A stretch of DNA of 64,000 bases from contig DCVT01000016.1 of the NCBI GenBank assembly GCA_002328075.1, positions 1 through 64,000 on the forward strand, given 5' to 3'. How positions within the stretch are numbered: the stretch's first letter is position 1; every line of letters begins with the position of its first letter. Below are positions 35,278-43,533 of the stretch, in pieces. Under the pieces are notes generated by a model. The model was not told the origin of the DNA, did no database searches, and worked only from the letters and a program-made list of their open reading frames with translations. A program made the translations under genes and the position numbers. Origin of the DNA: Anaerolineales bacterium UBA2181. Its GTDB lineage: Bacteria; Chloroflexota; Anaerolineae; Promineifilales; UBA4811.

Positions 35278-36570
35278 ATGCGCGTCAAAAAGCCCGCCAC
35301 GCCCACCAGCCAGCTCCGCTGGCTCATTCCCGGAATGGGCCTAAAACGGTGGTTGCTACTGCTGGTATTGGGCGCCTCGATCCTGGGCTTGGGACTGATC
35401 TACTCGCTGGTTGTCCTGTACCGGTCCGGATTCCTGCCCCTGTGGTTGTACCGCGCGTTGACCCTGCAGTTCCTGCCGACCGGCATGCGGGCCGTATTGG
35501 CCGTCTGCGCCGGCCTGCTGGTGATCGGCGGCGCAGCCTATGGCCTCAGCCGGTCTGTGATCTCGCCCTTTATGGAGACCAAGGGTGCTGCTCTGGCGGA
35601 TGTAGTCTATGAGTACCGGCGGCGTGAGCGTGGACCGCGCATCGTCGCCATCGGGGGCGGCACCGGCCTGGCCACGTTGCTCCGCGGCCTCAAGCGCCAC
35701 ACGCACCACCTGACCGCCATTGTGACGGTGGCGGACGACGGTGGAAGCTCGGGTCGAGTTCGGCGCGAATTGGGACTACCGCCGCCAGGCGATTTCCGCA
35801 ACTGCATTGCGGCTCTGGCTGACGACGAGGCGCTGACAACCCAACTTTGGCAATACCGGTTCGGATTCACCGCCGACGGAGCGCAGGATCCGGCAACCGA
35901 CCTGGCCGGGCACAGTTTTGGGAACCTGTTCATCGCAGCCATGGCGGGAATCACCGGCAGTTTCGAGACCGCTCTGGAGCAGTCCAGCCGGGTGCTAGCG
36001 ATCCAGGGGCGTATCTTGCCATCCACCCTGGCGAATGTTACACTTGTCGCCGAAGTACGTGAACAACAGGTTCGACGGGTGACAGGTGAATCGCACATTC
36101 CGCAGTCGCAGGGCGCCGTCGGCCGGGTATATCTGACGCCAGAAAACGCACCGGCCTACCCCGAAGCAGTGCGGGCAATCCTCACTGCAGACCTGGTGGT
36201 GCTGGGTCCGGGAAGCTTGTACACCAGCCTGATCCCGAACCTGCTGATCCGTGGGATCAGGGAGGCGTTGTCCAGCACGCGAGCGCCGGTGGTGTTTGTG
36301 TGCAACGTGGCCAACCAACCAGGCGAGACCAACGGCTATGCCACGGATGACTATCTGAAGGCGTTGGAGCGGCACATCGGCCGTGGCGTGGTTGACGTCA
36401 TGTTGGTCAACAGCGCGATGCCGCAAGAGGACACTGAGCGGCCCGTGCGGTCGGCCGAGCACACGGGTGCCGGGCAGACCCAGGTGGTGGAAATGGACCT
36501 GGTGGACTGGCAGAAAACGAGAATGCATGACAGCGCCAAGCTGGCAAAAGCGGTGCTGGCCCAGCTGTAG
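35278..36570 (+). CDS. YvcK/CofD-like protein with N-terminal membrane anchor
   Basis: A 430-aa protein. Two hydrophobic helices near residues 20-45 and 62-82 precede a YvcK-type domain (gluconeogenesis factor family): IVAIGGGTGLATLLRGLK, VTVADDGGSSGRVRRELG, PPPGDFRNCIAALAD and VVLGPGSLYTSLIPNLL. B. subtilis YvcK binds UDP-GlcNAc and links central carbon metabolism to envelope synthesis. The membrane anchor is an addition to the classic B. subtilis form. The gene starts 13 nt after the deacetylase and precedes gap by 45 nt. Confidence 0.88.
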   Translation: MRVKKPATPTSQLRWLIPGMGLKRWLLLLVLGASILGLGLIYSLVVLYRSGFLPLWLYRALTLQFLPTGMRAVLAVCAGLLVIGGAAYGLSRSVISPFMETKGAALADVVYEYRRRERGPRIVAIGGGTGLATLLRGLKRHTHHLTAIVTVADDGGSSGRVRRELGLPPPGDFRNCIAALADDEALTTQLWQYRFGFTADGAQDPATDLAGHSFGNLFIAAMAGITGSFETALEQSSRVLAIQGRILPSTLANVTLVAEVREQQVRRVTGESHIPQSQGAVGRVYLTPENAPAYPEAVRAILTADLVVLGPGSLYTSLIPNLLIRGIREALSSTRAPVVFVCNVANQPGETNGYATDDYLKALERHIGRGVVDVMLVNSAMPQEDTERPVRSAEHTGAGQTQVVEMDLVDWQKTRMHDSAKLAKAVLAQL

Positions 36571-36615
36571 GTTTTTTGGGTACATCACTTTCGAATTCGG
36601 AGAGGAGTTTAGAAA

Positions 36616-37632
36616 ATGGTAGGAGTAGGAATCAATGGGTTCGGCCGAATAGGCCGGCAAGTTCTCAAAGCAATCCGTGAGAAATACGGACAGGAGCTCC
36701 AGGTCGTGGCGGTCAACGACCTGATGGACGCCCACACCAACGCTCACCTCTTCAAGTATGACTCCAACTATGGCGTCTTCCCGGGCACGGTCGAAATCGC
36801 GGATGGGAACATTGTGATCGACGGCGATATCGTTCGGGTCATGGCGGAAAAAGATCCGGCGAACCTGGCCTGGGGCGAGTTGGGAGTGGACATTGTCGTA
36901 GAATCCACCGGTGTCTTTACCAGCGGCCCCAAGGTTCAGCCGCACATCGCGGCAGGCGCCAAGAAGGTGATCATCACCGCGCCGGCCAAACCGTCGGACA
37001 GCGTGGACCTGACCATCGTGCTCGGCTGCAACGACGCCGCGTACGATCCGGCCAAACATCATATCGTCTCCAATGCTTCTTGCACCACGAACGGCCTGGC
37101 GCCGGCCGCTCAAGTGCTGCACCAGGAATTTGGCATTGTTCACGGGTTGATGACCACCATCCACGCCTACACCAACGATCAGCGCATCCTGGACCTGGCG
37201 CACAAGGATTTGCGGCGCGCCCGAGCTGCCGGCCTGAACATGATACCCACCACCACCGGCGCCGCTCAGGCAGTGGCCTTGGTGATTCCGGATCTCAAGG
37301 GCAAGTTCGACGGCATGGCCATCCGGGTGCCCACTCCAACGGTGTCGCTGATCGATCTGGTGGTCACGCTGGAAAAACCAGTCACTGCCGACCAGGTGAA
37401 CGCCGCACTCAAGGCAGCGGCGGAGGGCCCTCTCCGGGGCATCCTGGCATACACCGAAGAACCTCTCGTGTCCACGGATTTCAAGGGCAACTCGAATTCG
37501 GGCATTGTGGACGGCCTCAGCACCAAGGTGATCGGCCAGAACATGCTCAAGCTGCTGGTCTGGTATGACAACGAATGGGGATACTCGGTACGTTGCGCCG
37601 ATGTGGCAGCGTTGATGGCAAAAAGCCTCTAG
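36616..37632 (+). CDS. gap: Glyceraldehyde-3-phosphate dehydrogenase
   Basis: A 338-aa NAD(P)-dependent glycolytic enzyme. It shows VGINGFGRIGRQVLKA at the nucleotide site, the catalytic cysteine in SNASCTTNGLAP, TTIHAYTNDQRILD and WYDNEWGYSVR. A purine-rich GGAGAGGAG lies about 7 nt upstream of the ATG. It is followed by pgk after a strong hairpin. Confidence 0.97.
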   Translation: MVGVGINGFGRIGRQVLKAIREKYGQELQVVAVNDLMDAHTNAHLFKYDSNYGVFPGTVEIADGNIVIDGDIVRVMAEKDPANLAWGELGVDIVVESTGVFTSGPKVQPHIAAGAKKVIITAPAKPSDSVDLTIVLGCNDAAYDPAKHHIVSNASCTTNGLAPAAQVLHQEFGIVHGLMTTIHAYTNDQRILDLAHKDLRRARAAGLNMIPTTTGAAQAVALVIPDLKGKFDGMAIRVPTPTVSLIDLVVTLEKPVTADQVNAALKAAAEGPLRGILAYTEEPLVSTDFKGNSNSGIVDGLSTKVIGQNMLKLLVWYDNEWGYSVRCADVAALMAKSL

Positions 37633-37658
37633 TTGGTTGACGCAGCTGTTGGCAATAG

Positions 37659-37684
37659 GTGGACCGGGTCAACTCCCGGTCCAC
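37659..37684 (+). terminator. Hairpin between gap and pgk
   Basis: GTGGACCGGG (37659-37668) and CCCGGTCCAC (37675-37684) form a perfect 10-bp stem with a 6-nt loop, followed by GTTGTGTTTG. It could partly terminate transcription or stabilise the gap mRNA end by processing. Confidence 0.5.
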
Positions 37685-37706
37685 GTTGTGTTTGGGCAGA
37701 CAGAAC

Positions 37707-38900
37707 ATGAACAAGAAGAACGTTCGCGATATTCAGATTGCAGGAAAGCGCGTCCTGGTTCGGGCAGACCTGAACGTCCCACTCAACGATGGTCGGGTGA
37801 CCGATGACACGCGCATACAGGCCGCTTTGCCCACCATCCGGTACCTGCTGGAGGGCGGCGCATCCGTCGTATTGTGCTCGCATCTGGGCCGACCCAAGGG
37901 ATACGATGCCGAATGGATCATGCGGCCGGTCGCCCGCTGCCTGGCCGGTCTTATAGGCCGGCCGGTGCAGGAGGCGGGTGCAGTCGTCGGTCCCCAGGTT
38001 GAGGCCGAGGCCGCCGCTTTGGAGCCGGGCCAACTGCTCCTCCTGGAAAACACGCGCTTCGAACCCGGCGAAACCAAGAACGATCCTGGGTTGGCAGCGC
38101 AGCTGGCGGCGTTGTGCGACCACTATGTCAACGACGCTTTCGGCAGCGCACACCGTGCCCACGCCAGCACCGAGGGCGTGGCCCACGCGGTGCGCGCCCG
38201 GGGAGGCGCGGCGGTGGCAGGTTTCTTGATGGAGAAGGAACTGGAATACCTGGGCGCTGCGCTGCAGGACCCCGAGCGGCCGTTCGTGGCCATCATGGGC
38301 GGCGCCAAGATATCGGACAAGATCCAGGTAATTGACAACCTCTTGCGCCAGGTGGACAGACTGTTGATCGGCGGCGGCATGGCCAACACCTTCCTCAAGG
38401 CACAGGGATTGGAGGTAGGCGACTCGTTGGTGGAGAACGACCAGCTGCCATTAGCCCAGGATATGCTGCGTTTGGGGGGCGATCGATTGCTGCTGCCCAC
38501 CGACGTGGTGATCGCCGACGCGTTTTCGGCCGACGCCAACGCACAGACGGTGACGATTGACCGGGTCTTGCGGGGCTGGCGTATCATGGATATTGGACCG
38601 GCTTCGGTCGACCTGTATGCAAAGGCATTGGCAGGAGCAAGGACCGTGGTGTGGAACGGCCCGATGGGGGTTTTTGAGTTCGGCCAATTCGCCACAGGCA
38701 CTTTCGCCGTGGCCCAGATATTGGCCGAAGTCACCGCGGCTGGCGGCCGCACCGTCATCGGCGGTGGGGATTCGGCGGCGGCGGTCAACCTCCTGGGGCT
38801 TGCAGACCAGATGTCCCACATTTCCACCGGCGGTGGAGCCAGCCTGGAATTCCTGGAGGGCAAGCTGCTTCCCGGAGTGGCGGTGCTGGACGAGCGCTAG
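37707..38900 (+). CDS. pgk: Phosphoglycerate kinase
   Basis: A 397-aa two-lobe kinase making ATP from 1,3-bisphosphoglycerate. Motifs include VLVRADLNVPL, LCSHLGRPKG, LLENTRFEPGE, FVNDAFGSAHR-type VNDAFGSAHRAHAS, VAIMGGAKISDKI and GGGDSAAAV. The ATG at 37707 gives the family start. The longer frame to 37659 runs through the intergenic hairpin, so I rejected it. Confidence 0.97.
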   Translation: MNKKNVRDIQIAGKRVLVRADLNVPLNDGRVTDDTRIQAALPTIRYLLEGGASVVLCSHLGRPKGYDAEWIMRPVARCLAGLIGRPVQEAGAVVGPQVEAEAAALEPGQLLLLENTRFEPGETKNDPGLAAQLAALCDHYVNDAFGSAHRAHASTEGVAHAVRARGGAAVAGFLMEKELEYLGAALQDPERPFVAIMGGAKISDKIQVIDNLLRQVDRLLIGGGMANTFLKAQGLEVGDSLVENDQLPLAQDMLRLGGDRLLLPTDVVIADAFSADANAQTVTIDRVLRGWRIMDIGPASVDLYAKALAGARTVVWNGPMGVFEFGQFATGTFAVAQILAEVTAAGGRTVIGGGDSAAAVNLLGLADQMSHISTGGGASLEFLEGKLLPGVAVLDER

Positions 38901-38982
38901 AAATCGACCTGGAGTGCGCCCACCCGCGCCACTCAGCCGGGGCATGGGTCGGGCTCCCTCCGGGTCTGGAGGAGGACCCGCC

Positions 38983-40674
38983 ATGCTGCGCATCCAAACC
39001 GTTCTGGCTTTGAGCACGCAGGAGGCCATCGGGAAGGCTCAACGAGCCGGTGACCTCGCCCAGTTATCGATTCCAGATGTGGTCATCGAGCGACCAAAAT
39101 CGGCCGACTGGGGCGATTATGCCACCGCCGTCTGCCTGGCGCTGGCCCGCGACGCCCGACTCGCCCCCATCGAGATAGCCAGGCGGGTGGTTCAGCATTT
39201 CCCGGCAGTGGATTTTGTCGGGAGCGTATCGGTGGCCCCACCCGGATTCATCAACTGGACACTGGACACCGGTTGGCTGCAGCGCCAGGTAGACGAGGTG
39301 CTGCAAACGGGAGAGCACTATGCCGACGTCGATCTGGGTCACGGCCGGCGGGTCCAGGTCGAATACGGCAGTGCCAACCCGACCGGTCCGCTTCACATGG
39401 GTTTCGGGCGCAACGTGGTCCTGGGCGACGGCATCGCCAACGTGCTGGCAGCGGCTGGTTACCAGGTGCAGCGCGAATATTATGTAAACGACGCTGGCAC
39501 CCAGATGGGTTTGTTCGCCCAGACCCTGTACGCCCGGTATGCGCAAGCGCTCGGTGAGGACGTCCCGGTTCCGGATCAGGGATACATGGGTCAGTACATG
39601 ATCGACTGGGGCCGCGAGATTGCCGACCAATACGGCCGCCAATTCCTGGGGATTCCCCGTGAGGAGGCCGTGGACCGGCTGAAGCAGATCGGCCTTCACG
39701 AAAAGGTCCTTACCAATGTCCGCGCCGATTGCCTGGCTCTGGGCATCCACTATCACCTCTGGTTTCACGAGACTACACTTTACCAGCAGGGGCAGTTTGA
39801 GAAGGTGATGTCCATCCTGAAGGAGAACGGCCTGCTGGTGCAGCGCGAAGGGGCTACCTGGTTCGCTGCGTCCCATCATGACCCGGCCCTCAAAGACGAG
39901 GTGGTGGTCCGGTCCAATGGCTTGCCCGGCTACTTTGCCTCTGACATTGCCTACCATTATAACAAGCTGGTCGAGCGCGGATTTGACTGGGTCATTGACG
40001 TTTGGGGCGCCGATCATCAGGGTCACGTGCCGCGCATGATGGCCATGATGCGAGGGTTGGGCCTGGACCCGGCAAGGCTCACTCTGGTCCTCTATCAACT
40101 GGTCACCATCAAGCAGGGCGGGGAGGACATTCGGCTTTCCAAACGGGCGGGGACCCTGGTGTACCTGAGCGAGTTGATCCGCGAGGTGGGTGCAGACGCG
40201 GTGCGTTTCACCCTGCTCTCACGGGCAGCAGATAGCCAGATGGAATTCGATGTGGACCTGGCCAAAGAACAGTCCGACCGCAACCCGGTGTATTATGTGC
40301 AGTATGCGCATGCGAGGATGGCCAGCCTTTTGCGAGAAGCCGAGGAGCGCGGTTTTTCCGGACAGGATGCCAATGTCCAACTGCTGGTTCATCCGGCTGA
40401 GATCACGCTGATACGCAAGATGGTGGAGCTGGGCGAGGTCATCGAAAAAGCGGCCGTCAACCTGGCGCCCCATCACTTGACGTACTATGCGCAAGAGCTG
40501 GCCACCATTTTTACGCTCTTTTACCGCGATTGTCGCGTGCTGCCACGAAAAACCGGCGAAACCGGTGCCAGCGCTCAGGAGACGGCCGCGCGCCTTCAGC
40601 TGGTGCGGGCAGCGCAGGTCATCCTGGCCCGAACGCTTCGATTGATGGGGATGGGAACACCCGAAAGCATGTAG
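38983..40674 (+). CDS. argS: Arginyl-tRNA synthetase
   Basis: A 563-aa class I synthetase. The HIGH-type motif is GPLHMGFGRN (final His replaced by Phe), preceded by VEYGSANPT. KMSK is replaced by RLSKRAGTL, as often in ArgRS. The N-terminal additional domain and the C-terminal DALR anticodon domain (VQYAHARMASLLRE) are both present. The ATG at 38983 has GGAGGAGG 7 nt upstream. The open frame extends a further 142 codons upstream through pgk, so I rejected that part. Confidence 0.95.
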   Translation: MLRIQTVLALSTQEAIGKAQRAGDLAQLSIPDVVIERPKSADWGDYATAVCLALARDARLAPIEIARRVVQHFPAVDFVGSVSVAPPGFINWTLDTGWLQRQVDEVLQTGEHYADVDLGHGRRVQVEYGSANPTGPLHMGFGRNVVLGDGIANVLAAAGYQVQREYYVNDAGTQMGLFAQTLYARYAQALGEDVPVPDQGYMGQYMIDWGREIADQYGRQFLGIPREEAVDRLKQIGLHEKVLTNVRADCLALGIHYHLWFHETTLYQQGQFEKVMSILKENGLLVQREGATWFAASHHDPALKDEVVVRSNGLPGYFASDIAYHYNKLVERGFDWVIDVWGADHQGHVPRMMAMMRGLGLDPARLTLVLYQLVTIKQGGEDIRLSKRAGTLVYLSELIREVGADAVRFTLLSRAADSQMEFDVDLAKEQSDRNPVYYVQYAHARMASLLREAEERGFSGQDANVQLLVHPAEITLIRKMVELGEVIEKAAVNLAPHHLTYYAQELATIFTLFYRDCRVLPRKTGETGASAQETAARLQLVRAAQVILARTLRLMGMGTPESM

Positions 40675-40714
40675 CCTTGCGGCCTGGCGGCCGGCCACAC
40701 AGGAGCGATCACCC

Positions 40715-41599
40715 ATGGGACTGAGACCTGACCACTGGATACGGACGATGGCATTGCAGCATCGCATGATTGAGCCGTTTGTCGAGGGCCAAGTTCGGGA
40801 TGGCGTCATCTCGTACGGCGTTTCCTCGTACGGCTATGACATACGTGTGGCAGATGAATTCAAGATTTTCCAGCCAGAGATCACTGCCAGCAAGTTGTCC
40901 GACATGCAGCGTGGTTATATCGCCGGATTGATTGACGGGCAGGGTTATCTGGGAGTCGTGCCTCCCACGCCAGAGGGGTTTCAGTCGGCGCGACTGGCTT
41001 TTTCGGGTTTACATCGGTCACTGCTGGAACACATACGCTCCGTGCTGGGCACGGGCCAGATTGTTGAGCAACCCAACAGCCGGACTCAGGCCTACGAGCT
41101 GGTGGTTAGCCGGCCGCCGGATATCCAGTACATCGTCTCGCAGGTCTATCCGTACCTCACGGACAAACAGCATGCGGCCGCGGCGGTGCTGGATCACCTC
41201 AAATCCGTCAAGTCCATCATCGTAGACCCCAAGCACTTTGACCCCCAGTCATTTGTGGATTTCACGGGCGGCGAGTGTGTCATTCCTCCCAACTCGTTCG
41301 CCCTGGCCCGGACAGTCGAGTACTTTCGCGTCCCGCGCGACGTGCTCACCGTGTGCGTCGGCAAGAGCACCTACGCTCGATGTGGCATCATCGTCAACGT
41401 CACCCCCTTTGAGCCCGAGTGGGAGGGATTTGTGACCCTGGAGATATCCAACACCACTCCCCTCCCGGCCAAGATCTATGCCAATGAGGGGATTGCTCAG
41501 GTTCTGTTTTTCCAGGCGGACGAAATCTGCGAGGTCTCTTACGCTGACAAACGCGGCAAGTACCAGAGCCAACAGGAGATCGTGCTGCCCAAGCTATGA
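40715..41599 (+). CDS. dcd: dCTP deaminase interrupted in frame by a LAGLIDADG domain
   Basis: A 294-aa protein. Residues 1-58 (HRMIEPFVEGQVRDGVISYG, YDIRVADEFKIF) and 168-294 (IIVDPKHFDPQSFVDF, GKSTYARCGIIVNVTPFEPE, WEGFVTLEISNTTPLPAKIY) together make a normal dCTP deaminase of about 187 aa. That enzyme forms dUTP from dCTP for thymidylate supply. Residues 59-167 are foreign to the family and carry a LAGLIDADG endonuclease-like domain. The frame is open throughout and the flanks join at the position where normal dcd sequences are contiguous. An AGGAG ribosome site precedes the ATG at 40715. Confidence 0.9.
   Translation: MGLRPDHWIRTMALQHRMIEPFVEGQVRDGVISYGVSSYGYDIRVADEFKIFQPEITASKLSDMQRGYIAGLIDGQGYLGVVPPTPEGFQSARLAFSGLHRSLLEHIRSVLGTGQIVEQPNSRTQAYELVVSRPPDIQYIVSQVYPYLTDKQHAAAAVLDHLKSVKSIIVDPKHFDPQSFVDFTGGECVIPPNSFALARTVEYFRVPRDVLTVCVGKSTYARCGIIVNVTPFEPEWEGFVTLEISNTTPLPAKIYANEGIAQVLFFQADEICEVSYADKRGKYQSQQEIVLPKL
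40889..41215 (+). mobile_element. LAGLIDADG homing-endonuclease-like domain inserted in dcd
   Basis: About 109 residues inserted in the deaminase. GYIAGLIDGQGYLGV matches LAGLIDADG (I-A-G-L-I-D-G-Q-G), but the metal-binding acidic residue at position 8 is Gln. After it come typical family features: LEHIRSVLGTGQIVEQ, and YLTDKQHAAAAVLDHL near the end. Only one motif is present, as in homodimeric endonucleases. There are no intein splicing blocks (no Cys/Ser at the start, no HN before a Cys/Ser/Thr at the end), and the insert is too short for a group I intron. It therefore probably stays in the protein. Confidence 0.82.
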
Positions 41600-41655
41600 T
41601 ACCCCTGTCCGCCGCGCCCGGCGGAACCCAAGCCAGCGACAAACGCCGAAAAGAG

Positions 41656-42855
41656 TTACGCTTCCAGGACTGCGGCGACCTGCTCCACCGCCCAATCAAT
41701 CTCGTTGCGCGTGATCACCAAGGGCGGCGTCAACCGTATGACGTTCCCGCGTGTCTCCTTGCACAGCAGACCCCGGCCGGCCAGGGCCTCGCAGTAGCGG
41801 CGACCGCCGCCTGCGTGGTCCTGTAGCTCGACGCCAATCATCAGCCCCCGCCCGCGCACCTCGCGGACCAAGCTGCTCTCCAGACGGGCCAACCGGCCCA
41901 GGAAGTAGCTGCCCATCTCCATTGATCGGTCAGAGAGCCGCTCATCAACCAGCACACGCAGGGCTTCGCGCGCCACGGCCGCCGCCAACGGGTTGCCGCC
42001 AAACGTGCTGCCATGGTCGCCAGGCCCAAACAGGCCCAGAACCGGGCGATCGGCCAGCACGGCTGATACCGGGTACAACCCACCCGAAAGCGCCTTTCCC
42101 ACCATGACCACATCTGGTCGCACCCCCTCCGCCTGATGGGCGAACAGGTGGCCCGCCCGGCCGAGCCCGGTTTGAATTTCGTCGACCATGAACAGGATGT
42201 GGTAGCGCTCACAGAGGGCGGCGGCCGCACGTAGGTACCCATCGGGTGGTATGATGACCCCCCCTTCACCCTGGATGGGTTCCACCAGGAATGCCACCGT
42301 GTTGTCCGTGATGCAAGCCTCCAGCGCCTCGGCATCGCCAAACGGCACCAGTCTAAAACCCGGCGTGAGCGGGCCAAAGCCCTGCGTGTATTTGACCTCG
42401 GAGGACATACTGATGATAGAGATGGTGCGGCCGTGGAAATTGCCCACGCAGGCAATGATCTCGGCCTGGTCGGCGGGCACTCCCTTTACCTGATAGCCCC
42501 AACGCCGGGCAGCCTTGAGCGCGGTTTCCACCGCTTCCGACCCCGTATTCATGGGGAGTGCCATCTCGTACCCGCCCAGTTCGCACAAATCTTGCTCGAA
42601 CAGACCCAGCTGCGAGTTGCGGAACGCCCGGGACGTGAGGGTCAACCTGCCCGCCTGTTCGCGCATCACCTTGACGATCCTTGGGTGACAGTGACCCTGG
42701 TTCACCGCCGAATACGCACTCAGGCAGTCCAGGTACCGTCGACCTTCCGTGTCGTACAACCAGACGCCCTCGCCCCGATCTACCACCACATCTAGCGGCC
42801 GATAGTTGCGGGCGCCATATTGATCCTCGATCGCCATCAGTTCCTGCGAGTTCAT
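41656..42855 (-). CDS. rocD: Ornithine--oxo-acid aminotransferase-type class III aminotransferase
   Basis: A 399-aa PLP enzyme. It shows YGARNYRPLDVVVDRGEGVW and LDCLSAYSAVNQGHCHP (both typical of ornithine aminotransferase), MNTGSEAVETALKAARRW, the Asp-containing FMVDEIQTGLGR, the PLP lysine in VGKALSGGLYP, and GSTFGGNPLA. It is expected to convert ornithine and 2-oxoglutarate to glutamate semialdehyde and glutamate. The ATG at 42855 has GGAGG 5 nt upstream. It converges with dcd. Confidence 0.9.
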   Translation of the reverse strand: MNSQELMAIEDQYGARNYRPLDVVVDRGEGVWLYDTEGRRYLDCLSAYSAVNQGHCHPRIVKVMREQAGRLTLTSRAFRNSQLGLFEQDLCELGGYEMALPMNTGSEAVETALKAARRWGYQVKGVPADQAEIIACVGNFHGRTISIISMSSEVKYTQGFGPLTPGFRLVPFGDAEALEACITDNTVAFLVEPIQGEGGVIIPPDGYLRAAAALCERYHILFMVDEIQTGLGRAGHLFAHQAEGVRPDVVMVGKALSGGLYPVSAVLADRPVLGLFGPGDHGSTFGGNPLAAAVAREALRVLVDERLSDRSMEMGSYFLGRLARLESSLVREVRGRGLMIGVELQDHAGGGRRYCEALAGRGLLCKETRGNVIRLTPPLVITRNEIDWAVEQVAAVLEA

Positions 42856-42943
42856 ACGTTCCTCCGGGTCCGTCGATTGTCGCATGGTCGGACGCATTCG
42901 GGCGGCCGATTGCGGGCACGTGACAGGGACGGAACACGGCTCC

Positions 42944-42972
42944 ATTCTAATGACTGGAACACGATCCGGCAA
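42944..42972 (-). promoter_or_regulatory. Promoter of rocD
   Basis: Minus strand TTGCCG (42972-42967), 17 nt, TAGAAT (42949-42944). The leader is about 80 nt. Confidence 0.6.
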
Positions 42973-43001
42973 TTGTCAGGCATCGGCATGATCCCTGACG
43001 A

Positions 43002-43030
43002 ATGTCATGATGAACGATTTGCGCTATAAT
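43002..43030 (+). promoter_or_regulatory. Promoter of the small membrane protein
   Basis: TATAAT at 43025-43030 with a weak -35 (ATGTCA at 43002-43007, 17 nt). It is divergent from the rocD promoter. Confidence 0.4.
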
Positions 43031-43064
43031 CAGGAGCGTCATCGATTGCGAGGGAGGTATGGGA

Positions 43065-43502
43065 ATGGCGAATCAGGACGAAAAAACAGAGGAAAAGCAG
43101 GAAGAAAAGCGGTCCGACCAGGCCGAGAAGGACGAAAAATACGTCGAAAAAGGGCTGGGGTGGCAACGCGATTCGCTCAGCAGCATCATTTGGGCGCTGG
43201 CGTTGATATGGGCCGGTATTGTGTTGCTGCTGAGAACGTGGGATATTTCGCTGGTCGCCTGGATGGACTGGGAAAACGTCGTCGGCGCGATATTGGTCGG
43301 CATTGCGCTGCTGATCGGCCTGGAGATCGCGATCCGATTGCTGGTACCCAGATATGCCGCGCGGCTCAAGGGTCGCGTCATCCTGGCAGTCATCCTTGGA
43401 TTTCTCGGCCTGAGCAACCTAACCAAACTGGAGCTCTGGCCACTGGTCCTGATTGGCGTCGGCGTGGCGATCCTGATTGCGAACTTGGGTCGGCGGCGCT
43501 AG
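43065..43502 (+). CDS. Small membrane protein with charged N-terminus (LiaF/DUF5668-like membrane domain)
   Basis: A 145-aa protein. Residues 1-35 are almost entirely Glu, Lys, Asp and Gln. Four hydrophobic segments follow: IIWALALIWAGIVLLL, VVGAILVGIALLIGLEIAI, VILAVILGFLGLSNL and LWPLVLIGVGVAILIANL. The repeated W-P-L/G-I/L-G pattern resembles the membrane part of LiaI/LiaF stress-response proteins. That is a similarity of pattern, not a firm assignment. The ATG at 43065 has GGGAGG 7 nt upstream. Confidence 0.7.
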   Translation: MANQDEKTEEKQEEKRSDQAEKDEKYVEKGLGWQRDSLSSIIWALALIWAGIVLLLRTWDISLVAWMDWENVVGAILVGIALLIGLEIAIRLLVPRYAARLKGRVILAVILGFLGLSNLTKLELWPLVLIGVGVAILIANLGRRR

Positions 43503-43533
43503 CCCAGCCGACCAAGGTCACGGCGCCCGCCAC

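Noticed and set aside
35995..37203. Minus-strand 402-aa frame opposite yvcK/gap
   Set aside because: It is an antisense shadow of conserved genes and has no recognisable domain.
38557..40674. ArgRS with a 142-residue N-terminal extension
   Set aside because: The extension is the shadow of pgk in another frame; ATG 38983 has GGAGGAGG upstream.
40886..41215. Intein in dCTP deaminase
   Set aside because: No N-terminal Cys/Ser splice residue, no block B, and no terminal HN-Cys/Ser/Thr; at about 109 residues it holds only the endonuclease-like part.
40886..41215. Group I intron carrying a LAGLIDADG ORF
   Set aside because: The segment is in frame from edge to edge with no room for intron core structures.
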